Assembly (NCBI GenBank): GCA_029582265.1
Contig: CM055816.1
Location: forward strand, 3,068,698-3,132,697
Reading direction: 5' to 3'
DNA length: 64,000 nt
Source of the DNA: Zoroaster sp. YZ-2022
Lineage: Eukaryota; Echinodermata; Asteroidea; Forcipulatida; Zoroasteridae
The notes beneath the pieces are model-generated. The model made no database searches. It worked only from the letters and a program-made list of their open reading frames with translations, and had not been told where the DNA came from. Shown in pieces: positions 22,172 to 31,690 of the stretch. How positions within the stretch are numbered: position 1 is the stretch's first letter; every line of letters begins with the position of its first letter. A program made the translations under genes and the position numbers.

Positions 22172-23111
22172 TTCTACAGTCACACTGTCAGGATTTTTGA
22201 TTGCGAATGCACAACGGATGTCCAGCGGATGGTCATCCGTAGTCATACGTAATGATACGTTGGGGATACTTAGTCATTCGTAGTAGAGTCCTAATCATAC
22301 GCGGGCATCCGTTATGGTCCACGATGGCACAACGGAAGTTTCAAACGGTTCAAAACTATCGTTCTGGAATCGTGGGAAAAAATCGTTGTGTATCCCGTGT
22401 ACATCCCTAGTCATACGTAATGGCAATCGTGAGCAATCGTAGACATACGTGAACATCCTTTGTACAATCGTGGCAGAAATCACCACGGATGCACTAGGGA
22501 TGCACACAGGAAGAATTACGTATGACTAGGGATGTACACAGGATACACAACGGATGCTCAACGGATACACTGCGAATGTTAAGATTACACTACGGATGAC
22601 CAAGTATGACAACGATTTATAACGATTGCAGTAATATTACACAACGATCATAACGATTTCATAACGATTTATCACGATCTATCACGATTAATCACGATTT
22701 CACAACGATTCTGATCTTGTTTGGTTTTGAAAAGTATAAATAGGGTCAGAACTTTTATATTTCATTCATTTGTAGCAATCGTTGGGCAATCGTTAACCAA
22801 TCGCTGTACATCCGTGTATAATCGTGGTCATACGTTGTGAATCCTTAGTAACATCGTGGTCAATCGCTGTGTATACGTGATTATCCGTGGGTAATCGTTA
22901 CGCATACCTAGTAAATACTTTGTATACTCTTATATCAATCGTTGTATAATCGGGGTCATACGTTGTGGAACCTTAGTGGAGTCTTTGTGTAATCGTGTAG
23001 AAGTGAAAGTTCCACGGATGTACACGTATGGCAACGGATGAAATTTATTTTTTTAATCGTGGTCATACGTGAACAATCGTAACGCCAGATCGTGACAGTG
23101 TGACTGTAGCA
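22172..23111. mobile_element. Harbinger-like MITE filled with phased ATCGT/ATACGT motifs, 940 bp
   Basis: The TIRs contain CTACAGTCACACTGTCA and lie at the extreme ends. The flanking duplication is TAA (22169-22171 and 23112-23114). Copy A carries the unfilled site TTTGTAACGTGG (TAA at 5007-5009), which fixes the boundaries. The interior is dominated by variants of ATCGT, ATCCGT and ATACGT (or their complements) spaced about 10-11 bp apart. Blocks run in one orientation (about 22210-22470), then the complement (about 22470-22715), then the first again (about 22770-23090). No transposase is present. TWA duplication suggests PIF/Harbinger. Confidence 0.88.
22735..22767 (+). promoter_or_regulatory. 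TATA box and initiator-like pair inside the MITE
   Basis: TATAAATAG at 22735-22743 is followed by TCATTC at 22762-22767, putting the initiator A 29 bp downstream, the canonical metazoan core-promoter spacing. The pair sits at the junction where the phased motif arrays change orientation. Function is inferred from spacing only. Confidence 0.4.
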
Positions 23112-24235
23112 TAACGTGGAATTTCTGTTTTTGGGAAATTTGTTTCTTTATTTTTCCTGACACAAAACATATTCAAAGGATGTTTGGTACCATCATAAAC
23201 TTCACACCAAGCAATCTTATGTAAAACTTTGATTTATGTTTTACGAGATTACCAATGATGTAAAGTGAGTTTAAGACAGAAATATGTTAATACATGTTTG
23301 ATAACATTTTACACACATTATTAAAGTTTAATTTAAAAATGTTATTATTAGATTAATTTCAAAACATGGCGAAGGTATGTACTCTGAGTGACTGATCTCG
23401 TTGCCATTGTTCCTTTAACTTTAACAGTGATTATGTCTTCAGATTGTTCGTATTCATTTTAACGTGGAATTTCTGTCTTCGGCGAATCGGAAGATATACA
23501 TTAATTTTGGAAATTTGTTTCTTTATATTTCCTGACACAAAATATATTCAAGGAATGTTTGGTACCATCATAAACTTTACACCAAGTAGGTCTTATGTAA
23601 AACCTTGATTATGTTTTTACAATGATGTAAAGTGACTTTAAGACATAAATATTTTTATAGATGTTTGATATCTTAAACATTTTACACAAAGTATTCAAGT
23701 TCAATATAAACATTTAAAAATAAAAATAAATAATCAGTGTTGTACAGTGGCTTTAATTTTGTTGCATTATGCAACAATATTAAATTTACTACCAAATTAT
23801 AATTATGCTAACAAATGCGTACATGCATACAGAGCCATACCGATTGTACTATTGCAGTATTTGATATCAGGTTATAGCGCCCTCTATCTGTATGGTAACA
23901 AGTGCACAGTACATGGTGGGCAGTATCGGGATTCTTCAGTATTGTATATTAGGCGCTTTGCCGGTCGCCAAATAAAAAGTGAAAATCTCAGTCATAACTT
24001 CACAAATACCAAACACTAATTAATCTAGCCAAGAATAATCCAGTTTGTCATACAAAGTAAAGTGTACAATCGATTGACTGTTCAATTTACATTGGAGTCA
24101 GTAATATGCAAATATATTCAATTCGAGTGGCATTTAAGATCCTTGTGTTTTGGCAACCTTTCATAAGAAAATCCCTTTAGTCTAGCTGTTGAGTACAAAT
24201 TGTTGGAGTTTGAAATATTGCATCAACAGTTTAAA

Positions 24236-26693
24236 TTAATAAATTTTACGTTGAACATTTTGAAGAGATTATGTAATTATTTGAAATTTTTGGGGAATTT
24301 TTGAAATCATTGGCCAAATCGTGAACAATTACTGGAACATAATTATTTGCAATATTGTTCAACGTGTTTACAGGCAATTTCTATAATTTCTAGAAATTGT
24401 TGTTTTAATTGGAACATTTATAAAATTTACAAACTATTAGTTAGAAGCTTGGTTTATCAGTAAAAAGTAAAAAGGGGGAAAGGTAAAAGCATTTTATTCA
24501 TTTCTACTAGGAAATGTGCAAAGTATAGGCTAAATAGGAACAATTACCTACATTGATGGATTCACACGGAATATGTATCTTTGCCTAGAAAATACTGAAA
24601 ATCCCGCTTTATTCCTCTTTATTCTAACGTGAAGACGATCAGATAATACTGATCGAAAACGTCGAGTTCTTTTCAGAACTAATTACTACTCAAAGGAGAA
24701 TTTTCACATGTCACTGCAAACAGTCGTTACTTTTTTACCATGTAAAACTACAAATATTATTTTCACATGCTGTCAATGCAAACAGTCTTTACTTTTCCTT
24801 TTCACCATGCAAAGCTACAAATATTATTTATCACATTGTTGTTATTAATTTGTAGTGACTGCGCCTTTAACTTACTTTGCAATGTAAATATTATGCAAAA
24901 CTCGCTGGCCAATCAACGCCACCAGACATTTGTAACTGGTACCCCGCTTTGTACGGGGGATGTAAATAGCTTTTCACTGGTGCGTCGACATGTGTTTTGT
25001 GAAAGCATCCATCTTGTTTTTTACGCGTTGTTACAAGAGTTAGTTTTCTCATCGCTACGAATGTTTCTACTATTCTAGCTGCAATTTTCAGTATTAACTT
25101 TTCATCATTTTCTCGTCGTTTATCATCGTTTTATCGTCGTTATCAGCGTCTTCGTCAAGTTGTGATTATGTGTAGTGTTTTGTCCTGAACAATCGGAGAG
25201 ACTAAAACTTTCCAGAATAAAATCTAAGTGACAGCGACACGGTTCAGCTCCGGAGAACACAACAAGCGCCAACATCCAACTGCATTGGTGAGTCATAAGT
25301 CATAAACTATATCAAATAACACTGAAGTCTCTACAAGTTCATATATTGAGCATAAAAATCTTGATCAAAAAATGGCAAACAAGTCAAATATTGCATTTTA
25401 TCGTAATGGCGGCCATATTGGATTTCCAGAATGTATTGGAAATGGTTATACGACAAAAATAAACAGTTGCCATGGCAATATTCCACAGCCAACGTTGTTG
25501 ATTCGGGTATGAGGGCGTCCTTAAAAATTAGTTAGGAATAGTCAGAAAATTTGAATGTATTCGGTAGAAGCATTCTAGAAATATGAAAATTGTGCTTTGT
25601 CCATCCCAGGATTGATAGTGTTAAAGAGTACTCTTGATCCGATCAACTTTTTGTCAATATTTTAACTTTTCGTAAAATTTACACGACCTGTAAAATTATT
25701 TATGGGGGCAGATTAATAACATCATTATGTTTGCACAAATAAGTTTTACATTAATTAAATTTCGATAATTTCAATAATTTTTGTATAGGTCTATGTATGT
25801 AATAAGTATCATGTTTTATGGGCAAAGCAACCCCTATTCACAGTAAAGTTCACATCACGGACTTGAAATAATATGTTATGTGTCTAAACCAAGAATCTGA
25901 ACCAAATAAAAGTGGTTGAGTTTTAAGCATAAAGGAAGTGAACCTTTGGTGAATATGTCATGGTCTGGATTGAATGTATTCCAAAGGCTACTACTCCTAA
26001 ATCATTATGTACTTGCAAGTTATTAATTGCTTTCATGACATGTTTGTGTATATCTCCCAACAAACCTACACTTTACAAAGTCCATGTCATAAAAATTTGA
26101 CCCGAATTAAGGGTTATTTAGGCACGTGCATATTCCTTTTATGAGTCAAAATTTAATCGGGAGTTTAATTGTTCTTGCATTGTTTGAATCAGGGAAGAAA
26201 CCCGACATCTGAGTAAATTATATTATTTATATTAAAAAATAATAACAAATAATGATATTGTGCATTTAATACCAAACAGATACCTGGTAGAGGCCTACGC
26301 ATCCATTAATGAGTCATGTATGTATGTTTGCCTTAGTGTCTATCTAATTTCAATGCAATGATTATTATTAAAGGATCACAGAAATAAAAACCATTATGGC
26401 TCTTAATAAATGTGTTTTGCATAATAAAACAAGATATTTGTTAGTTTTTTCATAATTGAAGTTTGTTCTGTTCATTTTGGAGACTTTTATGCCACTTCAC
26501 AAGCCCCCCACTTTATTGGCAATTGAGTGATGTAATATATCACGTGATACCGTGACGTCAGGTAAAGAACGATTTCCTAGCAATGCACAGCTGTTTGTTT
26601 GTGTGTGTACGTGTCCGATGCGCTTATGTCAAAACTCCAATATATGTGTATACATAATTATTTTCATCCTAAATTTCCCTGAAAATATACATC
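24236..26693. other. Non-coding stretch, no gene recognised
   Basis: AT-rich with no coding domain. A hairpin repeat at 24625-24693 is listed separately. Near 25230-25290 the sequence looks like an untranslated first exon ending in a consensus splice donor (GCATTG/GTGAGTCATAAG, GT at about 25289), but no downstream exon could be tied to it. Confidence 0.45.
24625..24693 (+). other. Hammerhead-like core plus stem-loop repeat
   Basis: TGAAGAC, then a stem GATCAG/CTGATC around ATAATA, then GAAAACGTC: an arrangement resembling a hammerhead-ribozyme core (CUGANGA, stem II, GAAA, cleavage after GUC), although C3 is not cleanly present. It is followed by the stem-loop GTTCTTTTCAGAAC (24666-24679) and then TAATTACTACTCAA. 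The stem-loop part recurs at 48048 and 48619. Treat as a dispersed repeat with ribozyme-like features; activity is unproven. Confidence 0.4.
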
Positions 26694-27016
26694 ATGCCTA
26701 CAAGATGTCTCGTAGCAGGCTGTAGTAATACTCCTAGCGAAGGAGTAAGCCTCCATAGGTTCCCTAAAAACGACGCACTACGAAAACTTTGGGCCACAAA
26801 AGTGCGGTTGACGAGGGCAAAATGGTTCGGGCCATCTCCAACCAGCGTGATATGTAGCGATATTAGTTTACTGCTGAAGACTTCGACACGAGCCTTCATG
26901 GGGAATTTGGGATGTCAAAGGCACCCAGACTCAAGAAAACTTCGATTTCAATGAAAATAAAGAAGCCTGTGAATCCCTCAAACGACAAGCCAAAGCGACG
27001 AGCGATGCTTTGTTAA
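26694..27016 (+). pseudogene. THAP-domain fragment with frameshift
   Basis: The ATG at 26694 opens MPTRCLVAGCSNTPSEGVSL, a clear THAP zinc-finger start (Cys 5 and Cys 10). LWATKVRLTRAKW and VICSD follow, reaching the third zinc Cys near residue 61. The expected Cys-x2-His is lost: a one-base shift around 26860 changes the frame. In the shifted frame FTAEDFD and a Lys-rich tail continue to a stop at 27014-27016. The family binds DNA, either in transposases or in host regulators. The protein is too short for a transposase and no catalytic domain follows within 800 bp. It could be the first exon of a spliced gene, but the lost His argues for a pseudogene. Confidence 0.7.
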
Positions 27017-27815
27017 ACCGTGAGAACAGACAAGTAACTAACGCTAAGTCAGATACGACATGTCCGATCTACATGTATGTACTGTATGCGCCGCCATGTT
27101 GGGTTTTGGACATCGTTAACAATAAATATACGGCGTAATTCACAAATCATACATGAAAAAAATACACTATAACGTTAGACTAAAATAACATAAATTTTTA
27201 CAACTTTTAGAAGAATTCGATATAAATGAAAACTGTGACTAGATTTTCCGGTCGGCGGCAATAAACACCGAACTTCCAAAGGTGCTTTTTTGCGACCTTC
27301 GTATTTTAATATTTTCGATTTTTTTCAACCGAGTTTGGGTCACTAAATGATCGATTTCTTCACAAAGATAGCAGTTTAGTGAACGAAAATTACACATCAG
27401 ACAGTTTATTAGTTACTTATTACCTCAGTAAAGTATTACAATTTCATCTGACGACTATTCAGCCATTTCTATGTTATTTTCCATCGTGGGCAATATAAGC
27501 GCAGGCATGTGAATGAACGCGTTCGCTGTTGTATATGTATGTGGCTGGCGTCCCCCGGAAGCAAGCCTTCTTCTTTACGTGACGTCACACATAGAGACGT
27601 TCAGGATGAAGTGCAAATGACCCCTTTTAGGGGCGTGTTAATCGGCGCCGACATCCTCTTCGGAAAAGCTTCAAATTATAAGTAGCTCGCTAAAAATCAA
27701 TGAGCTATTTATTTTTTATCATTAAAAATACCATATTTTAGTATCTCCATGGCATTTACGTCTCTATTTCTGTGGTCCTTTAAGATCATTAATAAGGTCC
27801 ACGACCGTCTGAATA
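27017..27815. other. Non-coding stretch, no gene recognised
   Basis: AT-rich sequence with no coding domain on either strand. TA at 27814-27815 is the left target dinucleotide of the foldback element that follows. Confidence 0.5.
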
Positions 27816-28759
27816 GTGTTCATGCGTTTTGCACGTACGTACGACTGTCATTAAGGTCTTGGCCAATGAAAAGCTCTGCTTTGCTGACTCCGCCCCAAGC
27901 TCAAACCCCCTCCGACCGTCGATGTCTCTAGAATTTCACAATGAGTCCGGTAGCCGATTGTTCAATTTCATTTCACTCGTGGATTTGCAACAATGGAGAT
28001 TAACAACACACTGCCTAAGTACTTCAATGGTTGTCTGATCTGACACTAAGAACTATTATGTATCAGTGACGGATCCGAGGGGCGTTTTTGAAACAGTTCC
28101 CATAAGGTACAAATCTTGTGGTTTCCGTCCCTTCCAAGCCTCCCACATTACTAAGAACCATGAAAGATAAGATAAAATGTACATCTTGGCACTTACAATT
28201 TAAACATTTTGTTAATAATATTCATGCATACCCGTACAGAAGGGGGTAGAAAAGTTTGAAATATAGCCTATATTGAACTTGTGGGATTTTAAGTGGCGGC
28301 TTTTTCAATATTTCTTTTTCGATTTTCGTTTTGAAAAAATGAATCTGAACTTCGACTATTGTGGGAATTTGGGGTGCGTACGCATGCTCGGTACCCTGCG
28401 GGTAGGCCTAAGTTTATTTAAATATATAATAGCACGATTACTTGTTGTCTATTCCGTAGGCCTACGTCTTATTCTTATTCTATTCTCTTCTTCCAGTCGG
28501 CCAGTCCTCATAGTCATAATGAATTTGGTATGATGTATATTTTTATCTGCTATTATTAGACGCAGTTTTGTCTAATTGCTATCAGTGTAATTATTATTAC
28601 GATGCCATCCCAGAAAGGATCAATTATTTTGTTTGTAATTATTTGTAAATTCCCGTTTACGTGTATCTATGTATGGAACCTTGACTTTTTTCTGAAAATA
28701 AAATAAATTATATTTAAACAGCCTGTAATAAAAAAGTCAGATAACAATCAAAAGCATTT

Positions 28760-29031
28760 TCGTGGTAGCCTATACCTGCCAATATCCCGATTAATTATTT
28801 ATCGTACTCTTCTCCTTAACTTGATCGCGTTTCTTCTGAGATAGTGCTGAACGATGTCTTCTTCTGGGTTGGAGTTTTGAATAAAGTAATCCACAGCCAG
28901 ACCCCATTGGTTTCCATGGGCTCTGTATCCCTGACGTCGCTGTGATCATTATTCACAGGTAATCGGACTTGTTTGTGGGCCATGATGAAATGTGTTGGTC
29001 TCACAGACGTAGACGTAGACAGGTGTGACAC
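28760..29031 (-). pseudogene. Left-arm mirror copy of the SANT-like exon, broken
   Basis: Reading the minus strand, the sequence matches 30990-31260: the same upstream segment around CTGTCTACGTCTACGTCTGTG, the start MAHKQVRLPVNN, and further down NRDIG-type coding followed by the conserved donor-like GGCAG/GTATAGG. After the start a deletion of about 18 bp plus a frame change destroys the frame that is open in the right arm. A stop replaces a codon near the 3' end. Confidence 0.75.
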
Positions 29032-29114
29032 TTCCGCTAATCTAGGATCGGGAGTATTTTCAAATGATACGTCGTCTATACAAATGTAATATAAAAGACG
29101 TACCTAAAGGATCG

Positions 29115-30707
29115 TATGGTGTTCTATAATGGACACCTACGCGGCGCCTTTTTTTTTCTACGCGGCGACTTTTTGTTTTTGGGCGGCGACTTTTTGTTTT
29201 TGGGCGGCGACTTTTTTTTTTACGCGGCGACTTTTTATTTTTGGACGGCGACTTTTTTTTTCACTCTCGAAAATTTGTTTTCACTCTAATTTTTTTTTTT
29301 CTCTTTCGAATTATTTTTTCTCTCGAAATTTTTTTTTTCCCTCTCGAAGTTATTTTTTTCTCTCGAATTTGTTTTTGTTCTCTCTCGAAATTTTTTTTTT
29401 CTCTCGAAATTTTGTTTTTCTCTCGAAATATTTTTGTTCTCTCGAAATATTTTTTTTCTCTCTCGAAATTTTTTTTTTCTCTCGAAGTTTTTTCTGTCCC
29501 AAAAAAAAAAGTCGCCGCGCGCAAAAAAAAGTCGCCGTCCAAAAAAAAAAGTCGCCGTCCAAAAAAAAAAGTCGCCGTCCAAAAAAAAAAGTCGCCGCGT
29601 AAAAAAAAAAGTCGCCGTCCAAAAAAAAAGGTCGCCGTCCAAAAAAAAAAGTCGCCGCGTAAAAAAAAAAGTCGCCGTCCAAAAAGAAAAAGTCGCCGCG
29701 TAAAAAAAAAAGTCGCCGTCCAAAAAAAAAAAGTCGCCGCGTAAAAAAAAAAGTCGCCGTCCAAAAAAAAAAGTCGCCGTCCCAAAAAGAAAAGTCGCCG
29801 TCCAAAAAAAAAAGTCGCCGTCCAAAAAAAAAAAGTCGCCGCCAAAAAAAAAGTCGCCGCGTAAAAAAAAAAATCGCCGTCCAAAAAAGGTCGCCGTCCA
29901 AAAAAAAGTCGCCGCGTAAAAAAAGTCGCAGTCCAAAAGAAAAAGACGCCGCGTAAAAAAAAGTCGCCGTCCAAAAAAAGTCGCCGCGTAAAAAAAAAGT
30001 CGCCGTCCAAAAAAAAAAGTCGCCGTCCAAAAAAAAAAAGTCGCCGTCCAAAAAAAAAAGTCGCCGCGTAAAAAAAAAAGTCGCCGTCCCAAAAAAAAGG
30101 TCGCCGTCCAAAAAAAAGTCGCCGCGTAAAAAAAGTCGCCGTCCAAAAAGAAAAAGTCGCCGCGTAAAAAAAGTCGCCGTCCAAAAAAAGTCGCCGCGTA
30201 AAAAAAAGTCGCCGTCCAAAAAAAAAGTCGCCGTCCCAAAAAAAGTCGCCGTCCAAAAAAGTCGCCGTCCAAAAAAAAGTCGCCGCCAAAAAGTCGCCGC
30301 GTAAAAAAAATCGCCGTCCAAAAAAGGTCGCCGTCCAAAAAAGTCGCCGCGTAAAAAAAAAGTCGCCGTCCAAAAAGAAAAGTCGCCGCGTAAAAAAAAG
30401 TCGCCGTCCAAAAAAAAGTCGCCGCGTAAAAAAAAAAAGTCGCCGTCCAAAAAAAGTCGCCGTCCAAAAAAGTCGCCGTCCAAAAAAAAGTCGCCGACCA
30501 AAAAAAAAAGTCGCCGCGTAAAAAAAAAGTCGCCGTCCAAAAAAAAAAAGTCGCCGCGTAAAACAAAAAGTCGCCGTCCAAAAACAAAAAGTCGCCGTCC
30601 AAAAACAAAAAGTCGCCGTCCAAAAACAAAAAGTCGCCGCGTAAAAAAAAAAAGGCGCCGCGTAGAAAAAAAAGGCGCCGCGTAGGTGTCCATTATAGAA
30701 CACCATA
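29115..30707. mobile_element. Nested foldback element made of GTCGCC decamers and A-tracts, 1.6 kb
   Basis: TIRs begin TATGGTGTTCTATAATGGAC at each end and continue into CACCTACGCGGCGCC. The flanking 6-bp duplication is GGATCG (29109-29114, 30708-30713). The adjacent 64-bp tandem repeats show the uninterrupted site CTAAAGGATCGGGAG, so insertion into the central part of the larger foldback is well supported. The outermost 20 bp is itself almost palindromic (GGTGTTC ... GGACACC). The interior has a short left arm (29140-29265), a CTCTCGAAATTTTT-type segment (29260-29500) and a long right array (29511-30690). No coding region is credible. The superfamily is unassigned. Confidence 0.8.
29511..30690 (+). 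repeat. GTCGCC(GTCC or GCGT)-A-tract array
   Basis: Roughly 60-65 units of GTCGCC followed by either GTCC or GCGT and then an A-run of about 6-11 bases, giving a period of about 16-21 bp. The two unit types alternate irregularly. A marker A-run broken by G (AAAAAGAAAA) recurs near 29683, 29773, 29935, 30145 and 30375, so a higher-order repeat of roughly 200-240 bp is likely. Long open frames here (up to 481 codons on the minus strand) are by-products of low complexity, not genes. Confidence 0.95.
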
Positions 30708-30905
30708 GGATCGGGAGTCTTTTCAGATGGTAAGTCGTCTATACAAATGTAATATAAAAGACGTACCTAAAGGATCGGGAGTCTTTTCAAATGGTAAGTC
30801 GTCTATACAAAGGTAATATAAAAGACGTACCTAAAGGATCGGGAGTCTTTTCAAATGGTACGTCGTCTATACAAATGTAAAGTAAAGGACTCACAACCTT
30901 TAGGT
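30708..30905 (+). repeat. 64-bp tandem repeat, about 3 units
   Basis: Units start GGATCGGGAGTCTTTTCA and end GACGTACCTAAA; starts are 30708, 30772 and 30836. A mirror copy lies at about 29046-29108 on the other side of the nested element. The nested element inserted at the start of one such unit. Confidence 0.9.
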
Positions 30906-31024
30906 ACGTCTTTCAGTTTACATAATCATTATGTAGATGAGTCAATGCAAATTGCTCTCATCTAGGTTAGTGGACGGTGTCACACCTGTCTACGTCTACG
31001 TCTGTGAGACCAACACATTTCGCC

Positions 31025-31267
31025 ATGGCCCACAGACAAGTCCGATTACCTGTAAATAATGAAGAGCGACGTCTGATATTAGAGGGATACAGAGCCCATG
31101 GAAACCAATGGGGCCTGGTTGTGAATTACGTTATCCAAAACTCCAACCCAGAAGAAGACATTGTGCAGCATTACCTTAGAAGAAACGAGGTCCAGTTAAG
31201 GAGAAGAGTACGGGAAATGATTAATCGGGATATTGGCAGGTATAGGCTACCACGCAAATGTTTGTGA
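31025..31267 (+). CDS. Small SANT/Myb-like protein or exon in the foldback right arm
   Basis: The ATG at 31025 has a strong Kozak context (CGCCATGG) and opens an 80-codon frame. It starts MAHRQVRLPVNN and contains EERRLILEGY, HGNQWGLVV and EEDIVQHYLRR, a spacing of Glu/Leu/Trp/helix residues reminiscent of SANT/Myb-like DNA-binding helices. The coding part may end earlier: GGCAG/GTATAG at 31239/31240 is a good splice donor, and acceptors TTTTTATTACAG and TTATTTTCAG end near 31292 and 31322. PIF/Harbinger-type transposons encode a Myb-like partner that helps the transposase bind TIRs; by analogy this could be a relic of one. The assignment is inference; there is no catalytic partner in the window. 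Confidence 0.45.
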   Translation: MAHRQVRLPVNNEERRLILEGYRAHGNQWGLVVNYVIQNSNPEEDIVQHYLRRNEVQLRRRVREMINRDIGRYRLPRKCL

Positions 31268-31485
31268 TTTCTATCTGACTTTTTTATTACAGCTGTTTAA
31301 TTATAATTCATTTTTATTTTCAGGAAAAAAATCAAGGTTCCACACAGATAGATACACATAAACAGGAATATACCAATAATTACAAACAAAATTGTGGTTC
31401 CTTTCTGGGATGGCACAGTAATAATAATTATAGGTAATAATAATAAGGGAATAACATTGTGAGGACCCGGTCTTCACTGCCTGAT

Positions 31486-31549
31486 AATGACCGGCTTGGG
31501 GGCTGGCCGCTGTCAACGGACCGAGCCCGCAGCCCCCAAGCCGGTCATT
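31486..31549 (+). other. Perfect 19-bp stem hairpin
   Basis: AATGACCGGCTTGGGGGCT (31486-31504) and its exact complement (31531-31549) enclose a 26-base loop. It sits directly beside the CCACCC array, within the right arm of the foldback element only. Confidence 0.9.
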
Positions 31550-31690
31550 CCCACCACCCCACCACCCCACCACCCCACCATCCCACCACCCCACCACCCC
31601 ACCACCCCACCACCCCACCACCCCACCACCCCACCACCCCACCACCCCACCACCTCACTACCTCACCACCTCACCACCTCACCACCCCCT
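31550..31690 (+). repeat. (CCACCCCA)n low-complexity array
   Basis: CCACCCCA-type repeats degrade into CCTCACCA at the right end. The minus strand reads as repeated GGTGGGG blocks, which has G-quadruplex potential. Confidence 0.9.

Larger units (their letters stand above)
19834..24235 (+). repeat. Segmental duplication copy B
   Basis: Counterpart of copy A (3746-6240 plus 14101-14208). It contains the expanded 32-bp satellite and the inserted MITE at 22172-23111. It lacks the BEL element and the 6241-7083 segment. The join ATTCGAGTGGCATTTAAG at 24121-24138 is continuous. Confidence 0.92.

Noticed and set aside
29129..29744. Lys/Arg-rich plus-strand frames resembling basic nuclear proteins
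   Set aside because: Same array read on the other strand; no stable frame and no start context.
29261..30706. Open frames of 447-481 codons on the minus strand rich in Phe, Thr and Arg
   Set aside because: They read through the GTCGCC/A-tract array in all three minus frames, which is a by-product of low complexity; unit lengths vary without respect for triplets.
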